Assembly: GCF_030718205.1 (NCBI RefSeq)
Contig: NZ_JAUZQF010000010.1
Coordinates: forward strand, 1-64,000
DNA length: 64,000 bases
DNA from: Nonomuraea turcica
GTDB lineage: Bacteria > Actinomycetota > Actinomycetes > Streptosporangiales > Streptosporangiaceae
Reading direction: 5' to 3'
Part shown: positions 46,372 through 55,192 of the stretch, piece by piece
Numbering within the stretch: position 1 is the stretch's first letter
How the letters are laid out: the number at the start of each line of letters is the position of its first letter
The notes under the pieces: model-generated
Told to the model about the DNA's origin: nothing
The model's input: only the letters and a program-made list of their open reading frames with translations
Databases searched by the model: none
Position numbers and translations under genes: made by a program

Positions 46372-47118
46372 TTGGATCTGCCACGTAGCTTCACCATCCG
46401 GGAGCACAGCCACCGGATTCTCGACCCGTTCACCTCGGAAAAGCTCGCCATACTGGGTGCCGCGATCGGGCTGCGCCCGGGCGCTTCCGTACTCGATCTG
46501 TGCTGCGGCAAGGGCGAGATGCTGGCCACCTGGGCCCGCGACCACGGCATCACCGGCACCGGCGTAGACATCAGCACGGTCTTCCTCACCGCCGCGCGCA
46601 AGCGCACCGCCGAGCTCGGCGTCGCAAGCCAGGTGACGTTCGTGCACGGCGACGCCGCCGAGTATGTGGCGGCCGAGCGCGTCGATGTTGCGGCGTGCGT
46701 GGGGGCGACCTGGATCGGCCAGGGCGTCGCCGGGACCGTGGCGCTGCTTGAGCGCAGCCTGCGGCCGGGCGGCATGCTGCTGATCGGCGAGCCGTTCTGG
46801 CGCGCCGATCCGCCCAGCCAGGAAGCCGTCGAAGCCTGCCATGTACGGACGCGGGAGGCCCTGGAGACGCTGCCTGGTCTCGTGGCGCTGTTCGACGGTC
46901 TGGGCTACGACCTCGTCGAGATGGTTCTGGCCGATGAGGACAGCTGGGACCGGTACGTCGCGGCCCAGTGGCTGAACATCCGCACCTGGCTGGATGCCAA
47001 CCCCGACGACGAGCTCGCACCCGAGCTTCGGGTTGAGCTGTCCCGGGAGCCGCTGCGCTACACCAGGTTCCAGCGGCCCCTGCTCGGCTGGGGCGTGTTC
47101 GCGCTCATGAAGCGCTGA
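46372..47118 (+). CDS. SAM-dependent methyltransferase
   Basis: 248 aa from TTG 46372; no ATG lies near the N-terminus and TTAGGA is 10 nt upstream. Motif I is VLDLCCGKGEMLATWA (near residue 40). The acidic end of strand 2 is in GTGVDISTVFL (near 62), then VTFVHGDAAEYV and LRPGGMLLIGEPFW. The pattern is that of a class I small-molecule methyltransferase. It is divergent from sigJ with about 240 nt between starts. A C-terminal fragment of a second copy lies at 34.9 kb next to hydrolase A. Substrate unknown. Confidence 0.88.
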   Translation: MDLPRSFTIREHSHRILDPFTSEKLAILGAAIGLRPGASVLDLCCGKGEMLATWARDHGITGTGVDISTVFLTAARKRTAELGVASQVTFVHGDAAEYVAAERVDVAACVGATWIGQGVAGTVALLERSLRPGGMLLIGEPFWRADPPSQEAVEACHVRTREALETLPGLVALFDGLGYDLVEMVLADEDSWDRYVAAQWLNIRTWLDANPDDELAPELRVELSREPLRYTRFQRPLLGWGVFALMKR

Positions 47119-47279
47119 CGACGATTTCCTGGTTCAGCCCTTTCCCGCTGGGCGGGACAACGGCAGTCGGGCAGCCGTCCTTCCCACGGCTGCCCGACTG
47201 CGTCGGCCCAGTGAGGGACACGATGTGCTGCCGGCCCGCGACACAGGTCGTGCGGCAAGTGGTGGCGAGTCGAGTGGCC

Positions 47280-47861
47280 TTACTTCGCGTGGGCGAAGCC
47301 ATAGAGAAGACCATCGACCACGGCAGTGAGCTCGTCGGGGTCGGGCAGGGGCGTGTCGGTGGCGACGCGGACGGCGATGATGCCCGAGATCAGGTCCGCG
47401 ATCAGCAGGGGGCTGGTGGACGCGGGTAGCTCGCCCCGCTTCACCGCGCGGTCCACCAGCACGGTGATCAGCTCTAGGCGGCGGTCCAGCACCGCGCGGA
47501 ACAGGTGGGTGAAGGCGGGGTCGCGGCAGGCTTCGCCGAGTGCTTGCCGCATCAGCATGCGGATGCGCGGGTTGGCGAACACACGCATGATCTGCGACAG
47601 CGTGTCGTGGAGATCGCCGCGGATGGAGCCGGTGTCGGCGGGATGGAACTGCTCGATGCTGACCTGAGAGAACGCCTCCAGGATCAGATCCTTCTTGGTC
47701 GGGTAGCGGCGGAAGACCGTGGTGCGGCCCACGCCCGCGTAGGCGGCGACGTCGTCGAAGGTCATGTCAAAGCCTCGCTCGAACAGCAGCTCGGCCATCG
47801 CCTTGCGGATGGCGTTGTCCACCTCCGGATCGGGCCGGCGGCCTCCACGGTTGGTCGGCAT
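47280..47861 (-). CDS. TetR/AcrR-family repressor
   Basis: 193 aa. The N-terminal HTH spans about residues 15-60 (MAELLFERGFDMTFDDVAAYAGVGRTTVFRRYPTK, interrupted here; recognition helix VGRTTVFRRY). The C-terminal ligand domain ends VVDGLLYGFAHAK. It is divergent from the monooxygenase operon with 95 nt between, and that gap holds three GGTA-ACC type palindromes, so it probably represses the operon and itself. A C-terminal fragment of another copy is at 30.7 kb. Confidence 0.93.
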   Translation of the reverse strand: MPTNRGGRRPDPEVDNAIRKAMAELLFERGFDMTFDDVAAYAGVGRTTVFRRYPTKKDLILEAFSQVSIEQFHPADTGSIRGDLHDTLSQIMRVFANPRIRMLMRQALGEACRDPAFTHLFRAVLDRRLELITVLVDRAVKRGELPASTSPLLIADLISGIIAVRVATDTPLPDPDELTAVVDGLLYGFAHAK

Positions 47862-47884
47862 TCATGTGCTCCTTGACAGGTTCC

Positions 47885-47942
47885 GGTATTTAGAGTACCA
47901 AATGAGCAAAGCGGTACTTGTAGTACCGGAACTTGAAGTATC
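47885..47942. promoter_or_regulatory. TetR operators in the TetR-monooxygenase gap
   Basis: GGTATTTAGAGTACC (47885-47899), GGTACTTGTAGTACC (47913-47927, perfect 6-bp arms) and the weaker GGAACTTGAAGTATC (47928-47942). The centres of the first two are 28 bp apart. Confidence 0.7.
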
Positions 47943-47956
47943 GGATGGAGGACGCC

Positions 47957-49399
47957 GTGAGCGTCATCATCGTGGGAGCGGGACCCACCGGACTAGCACT
48001 GGCCGGAGACCTTGCCGCCGCCGGAGTCCCGGTCAAGATCCTGGAACGGAGGGCCGAGGAGTCCAACCTGACCCGGGCCTTCGCCGTGCATGCCCGCACG
48101 CTGGAATTGCTCGATATGCGCGGCCTGGCCGACGGGCTTGTTGCCCAAGGGATCCAGGTCCCGCAGGTGCGTGTGCACCTGAAGGGTGCGGAGCTGGCGT
48201 TCAACATGTGCCACCCGGACAGCCGCTTCCCGTACGTGCTCATCCTGCGCCAGGCGCGCACCGAGGCTGCTCTGGAGGAACGGGCCCGGGATCTGGGCGT
48301 CGAGATCGTCCGCGGCGCCGAGGTGACCGGCCTGGCGCAGGACGCCGACGGCGTCACGCTCGCCCTGTGCACCGGGGGCAGCGAACGTGCCGATTACGTG
48401 GTGGGTTGCGACGGAGCGCACAGTGCCGTGCGGCGGCTGCTCGGGGTGGGGTTTTCCGGCAAGAGCTACGACACCCGCATCCTGCTGGCCGACGTTCTGC
48501 TCAAACGCCAACTGCCGCTGGCCGTGAACCCGTTCATCGGCGACGACGGCGCCGTGCTGCTGCCTCCCTACGGTGATGGCTGGTTTCGCGCCACCATCTG
48601 GGACCGAACCGGCCAGAACATCCCGATCGACCAACCCGTCGACATTGAAGAGGTGCGCGACTCGCTGCTCAGGATCGCCGGCGACGATCTGGGCCTGGCT
48701 GAGATGAGCTGGTCCACCCGGTTCCTCAGCGAGCGTCGGCAGGCCCGCACCTACCGGGTCGGCCGCGTCTTCCTGGCCGGAGACGCGGCCCACGTGCACT
48801 CGCCGCTCGGTGCCATGGGCATGAGCACCGGCATCCAGGACGCCGCGAACCTGTCGTGGAAGCTCGCGGCCGCGCACCAGGGATGGGCACCGCCCTGGCT
48901 GCTGGACACCTACCAGTCCGAACGCCACCCGGTGGGCCGCACCGTGCTACGCCTCACTGACTTGCTGCGCCGCCTGGCTGATGCGCCCGCGCCCATTCGC
49001 CTCCTGCGTCCCTACATCGCGCCCGCGATCATCAACCACCCGAAGATCTCCGAGAAGGCCCGGCTGACGCTCTCGGGCCTGGGCATCCACTACCCGACCC
49101 CGGATGGCACGCTCGCCTCACCGATGGCCGGTCATCGCCTCCCCGACCTGCGGCTCGGCACCGGCCGGCTGTATGAACGGATGCGAGGCCGCTTCGTCCT
49201 GCTCGACGCCACCACCACACACGAGGCGGCCGGACCATGGCACGACCGCATCGACGTACTGACCGCCGACAGCCCGATCCCGTACGGCGAGGCCACCACG
49301 CTCCTGATCCGGCCCGACGGCTACCTCGCCTGGACCGCCACCCACCCCAACCTGCAACAGATGCGCCTGGCGCTGCGCCAATGGTGCGGGCAGGCCTGA
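47957..49399 (+). CDS. PheA/TfdB-family FAD monooxygenase (copy B, intact)
   Basis: 480 aa from GTG 47957 with GGAGG 5 nt upstream. FAD motif GAGPTGLALAGDLA at residues 6-19. The conserved DG motif VVGCDGAHSAVRR near 150. The second FAD motif VFLAGDAAHVHSPLGAMGMS near 273. The C-terminal thioredoxin-like region ends LLIRPDGYLAWTATHP. This is the group of phenol hydroxylase/TfdB/rifampicin-monooxygenase-like enzymes. Its stop overlaps the hydratase start (TGATG). It is probably repressed by the divergent TetR. A decayed copy is at 40.1-41.5 kb. Confidence 0.93.
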   Translation: MSVIIVGAGPTGLALAGDLAAAGVPVKILERRAEESNLTRAFAVHARTLELLDMRGLADGLVAQGIQVPQVRVHLKGAELAFNMCHPDSRFPYVLILRQARTEAALEERARDLGVEIVRGAEVTGLAQDADGVTLALCTGGSERADYVVGCDGAHSAVRRLLGVGFSGKSYDTRILLADVLLKRQLPLAVNPFIGDDGAVLLPPYGDGWFRATIWDRTGQNIPIDQPVDIEEVRDSLLRIAGDDLGLAEMSWSTRFLSERRQARTYRVGRVFLAGDAAHVHSPLGAMGMSTGIQDAANLSWKLAAAHQGWAPPWLLDTYQSERHPVGRTVLRLTDLLRRLADAPAPIRLLRPYIAPAIINHPKISEKARLTLSGLGIHYPTPDGTLASPMAGHRLPDLRLGTGRLYERMRGRFVLLDATTTHEAAGPWHDRIDVLTADSPIPYGEATTLLIRPDGYLAWTATHPNLQQMRLALRQWCGQA

Positions 49400-50191
49400 T
49401 GATGCGCCACGAGCGGACCGGCCAGGTCCTGACCGTCCACCTTCCGAATCCGGCGGAACTGACCGGGCAGGACGCCGCCATCCACGAGAACCTCGGCAAG
49501 CTCTTCCACGACTCCACGACCTGCGCGCCGAGCGCGAGACCCGCGCCGTCGTGCTCACCGGCTCCCGACCTCACTTCTTCACCGGACTCAACGACGTGGC
49601 CGGCTCGCTGCTGTGGCAGCGCCAAGCCGGACTGGGAGTGATCGACGCGGGCCGCCAGATCGCGCGACGACTCATCTGGGACCTCCTCGACGTCGAGATA
49701 CCGGTCATCGCCGCCCTCAACGGCGACGCCGTCTCCATCGGCGCCACCATCGCCCTGCTCTGCGACGCCGTCTTCATGGCCGACACCGCCACCCTCCGGG
49801 ACCCCCACGTGCAGCTGGGCGTCGCCGTCGGCGACGGCGGCCAGGCCATCTGGCCGCTGGTGGTCGGGCCCGCACTCGCCAAGCGCTACCTCCTGACAGG
49901 CGACCCGATCACCGCCCAGAATGCTCTGCGCATGGGCTTGGTCACGCACGTGTCTTCCGCCGACACCGTCCTCGCCGAGGCAACCGGCTTCGCCCAGCGG
50001 TTGGCCGCAGAGGCGCCCCTGGCGGTCCGCTACACCAAGACGGCCGTCAACCGTCTGATCAAGGACGCGATCGCCGGCGCGTTCGAGCAGGGGGCTCGAC
50101 CACGAGCTGCTGACGTTCATGAGCGAAGACATGGTCGAAGCGCTTACTGCTCGGCGCGAAGGCCGTATGCCTTCTTTTCAGGGCAAGTAGG
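49399..50191 (+). pseudogene. Enoyl-CoA hydratase/isomerase family (copy B), two frameshifts
   Basis: Starts MMRHERTGQVLTV at 49399. An 8-nt insertion (CCACGACT before CCACGACC at 49506-49521) breaks the frame after KLFHD. The core continues in another frame (PHFFTGLNDVAGSLL, VIAALNGDAVSIGATIAL). An extra G in a five-G run near 50092 breaks it again before LDHELLTFMSEDMVEAL and the stop at 50189. Apart from these it is complete and retains the C-terminus that copy A lacks. Confidence 0.85.
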
Positions 50192-50269
50192 CCCAGGATG
50201 CTGACCGGCAAGCGAAGCCAGACTGCGCGCGACCGGGAGCCTGGCTTGGGTGTTGCCCCGCGGGTCTCC

Positions 50270-51178
50270 TCAGCCCGTGGTCGATGGTGTGGCGATAAAG
50301 GTGTTGATGACCTGCGCCAGCTGTTGTGGCTGGTCTTCCTGGAGGAAGTGGCTCGCGTTCGTGATGGTGACGTGGGTGGCGCCGGGGATACGTTCGGCGA
50401 TGCGCTTCCCGTGTGGGCCGGTGACCATGTCGTGCTCGCCGTACGCGCACAGGAACGGGATCTGCAGCTCTTCCAGTACGGCCCAGGCGGCGCGGTTGGG
50501 TTCGCTGGCCACGTCATCCGGCGAGATGGGCGCGAGCAAGGGGAACTGGCGTGCTCCCTGCAGGTAGGACTCGTCCGGGAAGGGGGCGTTGTAGGCGGCT
50601 TGGACGGCGCGCTCGAGCTCGTCCAAGGTGCTGCGGTCGATGATCTCGCCCGGTTTGAACGGGTAGATGCGCTGGCTGCGCTGTAGCCACTGGACGTAGA
50701 ACGGGCCCATCTCGTCGGAGTCACCGGTGGGCAGCAGCGTGTTGGTGGCGATCACGCGGCGGAAGCGTTCGATGTGCTCGGCGAGCAGCCGCAGTCCCAG
50801 CATGCCGCCCCAGTCGTGGCAGACCAGAGTGACGTCCCGCAGGTCCAGGGCGTCGAAGATGGTCTCGCGCAGCCAGTCCACATGTGCCTGGTAGGTGTAG
50901 TCATAGCGGAAGGCGGGCTTGTCCGAGCGGCCGAACCCGACCAGGTCGGGCGCGACGCATCGATGTCCGGCCGCGACCAGCGGCGGTATCACGCGCCGGT
51001 ACAGGTAACTCCAGGTCGGCTCGCCGTGCAGCAGGAGGATCGTCTCCCCGCTGGGATTATCGGGGCGTTCGTCCACGTAGTGCACGCGCAGCCCGCCGCT
51101 GATCTCGGTGTAGTGAGATGCGAAGGGGTAGTCGGGGAGGTTGTCGAAACGCTCATCCGGGGTCCGCAGACTATTCAT
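50270..51178 (-). CDS. Alpha/beta hydrolase, haloalkane dehalogenase-like (copy B)
   Basis: 302 aa. HGEPTWSYLYR (near residue 51), nucleophile Asp in VCHDWGGMLG (near 123), acid Asp in AYGEHDMVT (near 255) and catalytic His in NASHFLQED (near 281). About 65-70% identical to copy A at 33891-34823. ATG 51178 lies 8 nt after the -10 hexamer of a TGTCACA box, so the transcript may be leaderless. It is convergent with the monooxygenase operon. Substrate not predictable. Confidence 0.92.
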   Translation of the reverse strand: MNSLRTPDERFDNLPDYPFASHYTEISGGLRVHYVDERPDNPSGETILLLHGEPTWSYLYRRVIPPLVAAGHRCVAPDLVGFGRSDKPAFRYDYTYQAHVDWLRETIFDALDLRDVTLVCHDWGGMLGLRLLAEHIERFRRVIATNTLLPTGDSDEMGPFYVQWLQRSQRIYPFKPGEIIDRSTLDELERAVQAAYNAPFPDESYLQGARQFPLLAPISPDDVASEPNRAAWAVLEELQIPFLCAYGEHDMVTGPHGKRIAERIPGATHVTITNASHFLQEDQPQQLAQVINTFIATPSTTG

Positions 51179-51186
51179 GCCCTCTC

Positions 51187-51215
51187 AGAGGCGTCCAAGG
51201 GTCATGAGTGTGACA
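51187..51215 (-). promoter_or_regulatory. ECF41-type promoter for hydrolase B
   Basis: Minus strand TGTCACA (51215-51209), 16 nt and GCCTCT (51192-51187), 8 nt before the ATG. It overlaps the last codons of the MFS pseudogene upstream. Confidence 0.65.
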
Positions 51216-52508
51216 TCGGAGCCGGCCGGGTTGTCACCGCCGTCAATGCCGTGACCAGCGGGAAGACGACGATCAACGCCAGGGCGTGGGTGAATCCGAA
51301 AGGTTCGGATAGGGCGCCGGCCAGGGCGGATCCGGTCGCGCCGCCGACGAAAAGCATGAGGTTGAGCAGTCCCATGCCCATGCCGCGCAGTTCGAGCGGG
51401 AGCCGGGCGGATATCTCCGTGGGAAGCAGGACCTGGGTGAGGGCGAAGGTGGCCAGGTTGAGCGAGGCGGCGGCGACCGCCGTCCACGGCCCTCCTGCTC
51501 CGGTGGCCGCCACGGCCACGGCGGCGGCCGTGGTCGCGGCCACCACGGCCAGCAGCCAGCGGCTGTCGCGCGGGCGCAGGCGTCCCGCCAGCCGGGAAAG
51601 CAAGGCGCCGGCGGCCGCGCCCGGGAGAAACGCAATGCCGATCGTGAGCCCGCTCCAGCCGTGCGCGGCCAAGATTTGCGGCACTGCATACATGGCGGCG
51701 AACAGTCCGCCGAACACGCCGACGCCGATGACACCGCGATCCAGAAGCCGCCGTTGGTGCCACGGGCCGGGGGATGAAGCCGTCTGGGCTGCGGTGGACG
51801 CGCCGCACCATCAGGGCGGCGGCCACCAGGAGTATCGATGCCTGGGCGATGAGGGCTGCGGGTGGCAGGTCCAGTGTTCGCGCCTGGATGAGCATCATCA
51901 GGGTGCTGACTGTCACGGTGAGGATGGCGGCGCCGGTCAGGTCCACCGGTTGGCCTGATCCGGCTCGCCGTACCAGAGGCAGGCACAGCGGCACGGCCAG
52001 CAGCGACAGGGCTGGGAGGACGAGGGTGAGACGCCAGGTCAGCCAGGTGGTGACGAGTCCGCCGACCAGAGTCGCGCTGGCAGCGAAGCAGGCCATGACG
52101 ATGCCGTAACTGGCTAGAGCCTGGCGGCGGTGCGCGGGTTCCAGCGTGGTGAGCAGCGCGCCTCCGCCGGCCGCCATGGCGCCCGAGCCGGTGGCCAGGA
52201 GCAGGCGGCCGGCGACCAGCATGCCAAGGCTAGGTGCGAGTACGCACACGACGGCTCCGGCGGCCAGGACCAGCGCGCCCGTGAGTAGCGCGGTCCGCAG
52301 GCCACGCGAGGTCGCCAGCCTGGCGAACACTGCGGTGCCCACGCCGAGTGCGAGGGCGTGCGCGGTCAGTACCCAGGCCACGCTTGCCGGACCGGCGTGC
52401 CATGCCCGCGGCGGTGACACCGAAGACGGTGGGGCCGAACAGTGCCCCCAGCCGTAGCGCGGTGGACCGCGAGGAGATGCGCTGGTGGGAGGCGATCATA
52501 GTGGTCAT
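51202..52508 (-). pseudogene. MFS transporter, two frameshifts
   Basis: ATG 52508 overlaps the cupin stop by ATGA. Three frames carry consecutive parts: LRLGALFGPTVFGVTAAGM to about 52400, VAWVLTAHALALGVGTAVF to GFIPRPVA near 51745, and FGGLFAAMYAVPQILAAHG to the stop at 51202. Joined they give a transporter of about 430 aa of the arabinose-efflux/MFS_1 type with 12 membrane segments. Confidence 0.8.
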
Positions 52509-53011
52509 CGGGTCTGCTTTCCGTGCTGAGACCGGGCGGCGGTCCAGGCGGGGTCGTCGAGGAAGTGCACGTCGTAGTGCTCTTGCAGGGGGAGCAGGCT
52601 GTCGAACGGTTCCAGGCCGTGTTGGATGCGTCCCAGAGCGCGGAAGTAGCCGAAGCGGTCGACGCCTGAGGTCAGGACCACCAGCAGGTCGGCCGTGCTG
52701 CCGGGTGTTGCCCCGAAGGCGTGCGGCATGCGCGGCGGGATCACCACCAGCCCGCCCCGGCTCACGCTGGTCAGCAGGCCGTCGAGCAGGAACTCCACCG
52801 TGCCGTCGAGCACGTAGAACAGCTCCGTCGACAGCGCGTGGTGATGTGGTCGTGCACCGTCGGCGCCCTTGCCGAGGAGGAGGCGGTTGGCTCCCAGCGC
52901 GCCGCCGGTGTCGCTGGCATCTGCCAGCAGCTGGAACCCACCGCCACCCGGCAGCGCCACATACTCGGCATCGTACGGCTCCAGGATCAGCGCGTCACCG
53001 AAAGAGGACAT
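52505..53011 (-). CDS. Single-domain cupin protein
   Basis: 168 aa from ATG 53011 (AAGGGAG 7 nt upstream). Cupin motif 1 is ARPHHHALSTELFYVLDG (near residues 53-70), with two metal His and Glu. Motif 2 is VVIPPRMPHAFGA (near 88-100) with the third His. It is likely a metal-binding cupin of the quercetinase/oxygenase-like class. It is the first gene of an operon with the MFS pseudogene and divergent from the LysR regulator, its probable controller. Confidence 0.85.
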   Translation of the reverse strand: MSSFGDALILEPYDAEYVALPGGGGFQLLADASDTGGALGANRLLLGKGADGARPHHHALSTELFYVLDGTVEFLLDGLLTSVSRGGLVVIPPRMPHAFGATPGSTADLLVVLTSGVDRFGYFRALGRIQHGLEPFDSLLPLQEHYDVHFLDDPAWTAARSQHGKQTR

Positions 53012-53093
53012 GATCAGCTCCCTTGTATTGAGATCGACATCTATTCGAGCGCGGGAAGAACGCGGCAACCAGGAGCGTTTGGCACGTGCATCG

Positions 53094-53108
53094 ATCACGG
53101 ATCGTGAT
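53094..53108. promoter_or_regulatory. LysR-type operator
   Basis: ATCACG-GAT-CGTGAT is a perfect palindrome containing the T-N11-A pattern of LysR boxes, 18 nt before the LysR start and 83 nt before the cupin start. Confidence 0.6.
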
Positions 53109-53125
53109 AAATCGCGGGAGGGTGC

Positions 53126-54010
53126 GTGGAGCTGCGGCAGTTGCAGTACTTCGTAGCGGTGGCCGAGGAGGGCGGCTTCAGCCGGGCCGCCGAGCGGCTG
53201 CACATCGTCCAGGCCGCGGTCAGCCAGCAGATCGCCCGACTGGAACGCGAGCTCGGCGTGACCTTGTTCGACCGCTCCACCCGGCATGTGCGTCTGTCCA
53301 ATGCCGGGGAGTTGCTGCTGTCCGAGGCGCGAGCCGTGCTGGCCGCCGCCCATCAGGTCCGCCAGGTGGCTGCCGACATCGTCACAGGCAAGGAGGGGAT
53401 CTTGCACCTGGGTGCGGTGCAAGGGCCCGGTGACCGCATCCATCGCCTGCTGAGCGAGCTGGCGGTCATCGCGCCCAGGCTTCAGGTACGGCTGCACCGC
53501 CTCGGCCTGGTCGAACGGCTGGCGGCCGTGCAATCCGGGGAACTGGACGCGGCCCTGGTTCGCGCTCTCACCGAGGCTCCACAGGTGGAGTTGCTGCCAC
53601 TGTGGAGCGACCCGCTGTTCGTCGCGCTACCGGCGAGCCATCCGCTCGCGGCGGAACCCGTTCTGCGCGTGGAGCAGTTGGCCGGTCTCCCCTTGCGGCT
53701 CGCGCCCCGTGACCACAACCCGCCCTTCCACGACCTGATCGTCGAGGCGATGCGGGAGGCCGGGGCCGAGCCGCTGCTGGGGCCGCCGTTCACCGCCCTG
53801 CTCGACACGCTCACCGCCATCGGCTCAAGCGCGCCGTCCTGGACGGTCTTCTACCAGGTGACCGAGCTGCCTTCGCTGCCCCGAGTGGCCATCCGTGCCC
53901 TGGCCGCGCCGACGCTGATCACATCGCTGGCCGTACCTCCAGGCCTGCCCACACCGGGCGTACGCCATCTGCTCGAGGCCATCGCCTTGACCTCTGGCAC
54001 AGGGCTTTGA
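53126..54010 (+). CDS. LysR-family transcriptional regulator
   Basis: 294 aa from GTG 53126. The N-terminal winged HTH (residues 1-60) reads MELRQLQYFVAVAEEGGFSR then AAERLHIVQAAVSQQIARLE. The periplasmic-binding-like effector domain follows from about 90 (GAVQGPG, LPLWSDPLFVALPASHPLA). Length is normal. It is divergent from the cupin/MFS genes with a LysR box between, so it probably activates or represses them in response to a small molecule. Confidence 0.93.
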   Translation: MELRQLQYFVAVAEEGGFSRAAERLHIVQAAVSQQIARLERELGVTLFDRSTRHVRLSNAGELLLSEARAVLAAAHQVRQVAADIVTGKEGILHLGAVQGPGDRIHRLLSELAVIAPRLQVRLHRLGLVERLAAVQSGELDAALVRALTEAPQVELLPLWSDPLFVALPASHPLAAEPVLRVEQLAGLPLRLAPRDHNPPFHDLIVEAMREAGAEPLLGPPFTALLDTLTAIGSSAPSWTVFYQVTELPSLPRVAIRALAAPTLITSLAVPPGLPTPGVRHLLEAIALTSGTGL

Positions 54011-54019
54011 CCGTGAGCG

Positions 54020-54634
54020 TCAGTCTGCGATCGCGCCGGTGTTCCGGGCGAAGGTGCGGCGGTAGTCGCGGGGCGCCACCCCACGGCGGAGGACGAACTT
54101 CTCGCGCAGCACCGCCGCGCTGCCGTAGCCAGCCGCGCGGGCGATCTCCTCGATGGGCAGGTCCGTCGCCTCGAGCAGCTCCTCGGCACGGTTGAGTCGC
54201 TGGGCCGCCAGCCAGGCGTGCGGGATGGTGCCGGTGGCGGCCTTGAACCGCCGGGCGAACGAACGTCGGCTCATCAGCGCGCGGACGGCCAGCTCGCCGA
54301 TCGGGATCCTGCGGTCCAGGTTGGCCCGCGCCCAGACGATGGCCTCCGACAGCCGCCGGTCGTCGCCGTCGGAGGGCACGGGCGTGTCGATGTAGAGGGC
54401 CTCAGGCCGGACCGTCACCGCGGGGTGGCGGATGGCGAGTTCTTTGGCGAACTGCCAGTGCGTCGTCGCCTCCAGCCCGTCGAGGAGCCCGGCCTCGGCC
54501 AGCAGGAACGTGCCGACGCAGTGACCTGCGATAATCGCGCCTCGCCGGTAGGCCGTGCGCAGGGCGTCCACGATGGTCGTGGTGAGGTCCGCGCGGAACT
54601 CCTGTCCGGGCAGCTGCGAGACCTGGCTCGCCAT
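54020..54634 (-). pseudogene. GlxA-family AraC regulator, N-terminally truncated
   Basis: 204 codons. It contains the second half of the DJ-1/PfpI-like domain (AIIAGHCVGTFLLAEAGLLD, ATTHW) and a complete AraC HTH pair (IGELAVRALMSRRSFARRF, LPIEEIARAAGYGSAAVLRE). About 70-80 residues normally at the N-terminus are missing and are replaced by the cupin fragment. It may still make a DNA-binding protein but is probably dead. Confidence 0.75.
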
Positions 54635-54685
54635 AACCGGCCGAGCTCGGATCTCAGCGCTCCTGGATTCCCGATAGGTGGATCC

Positions 54686-54802
54686 CTACAACTGCTCCTC
54701 GTAGATGATCTCGTACTTGGCGGCGATGATGTTGAGCTTCTTCGGGTCGAACTCTCCGTCAGTGGTCGGCGCGTCGGGTCCGGCCTCGGCAAGGTCCTCC
54801 AT
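54686..54802 (-). pseudogene. Cupin-like protein, C-terminal fragment (copy 2)
   Basis: MEDLAEAGPDAPTTDGEFD then PKKLNIIAAKYEIIYEEQL and a stop. The same segment, diverged by a few bases, lies at 19.8 kb on the plus strand. In both places it joins the same downstream bases (GCGAGCCAGGTCTCG). Confidence 0.6.
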
Positions 54803-54809
54803 ATGCTGA

Positions 54810-54951
54810 GCGGTCGCATCCCTGGCGCCAAGGTTCAGTCCACATCACCATCTCCAACGCTGGCCACTTCGTCCAGGAGCTTCAAGGGCCCGCACTCGCC
54901 GCCGTCATCGCTGGGTTCATCTGTTCGACCGCAAAGAAGCACGCGGCATGA
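54810..54951 (+). pseudogene. Alpha/beta hydrolase C-terminal fragment
   Basis: RIPGAKV then, after a frameshift, HITISNAGHFVQELQGPALA and a stop overlapping the next ATG. It matches the catalytic-His region of the two hydrolases (RIPGATHVTITNASHFLQED). Confidence 0.75.
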
Positions 54952-55095
54952 CCGTTCTCGTCAGCGGGGCAACCAGAACCGTCGGCCGCCACGTCGTCGA
55001 CCACCTGCTCCGCCACGGCCAGAAGGTGTGCGCTCTGACCCGCGATCCGGCCGGCGACACCGTTCTTGAGGACCTCTTTGTCTCACCCCGGAAGC
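54948..55095 (+). pseudogene. NmrA-like N-terminal fragment
   Basis: MTVLVSGATRTVGRHVVDHL then LRHGQKVCALTRDPAG matches the first 40 residues of NmrA-2. Homology stops near 55070. The ATG overlaps the hydrolase-fragment stop, a relic of a hydrolase-NmrA operon. Confidence 0.8.
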
Positions 55096-55192
55096 GGGAT
55101 AGCGCCCGAGCTCTCCGTGCGGCGAGCTCAGCAACTGTCATCGGTGATACCTCTTGATACCTGCTGACAGATCGAGAAAGAATTCACGGTCT

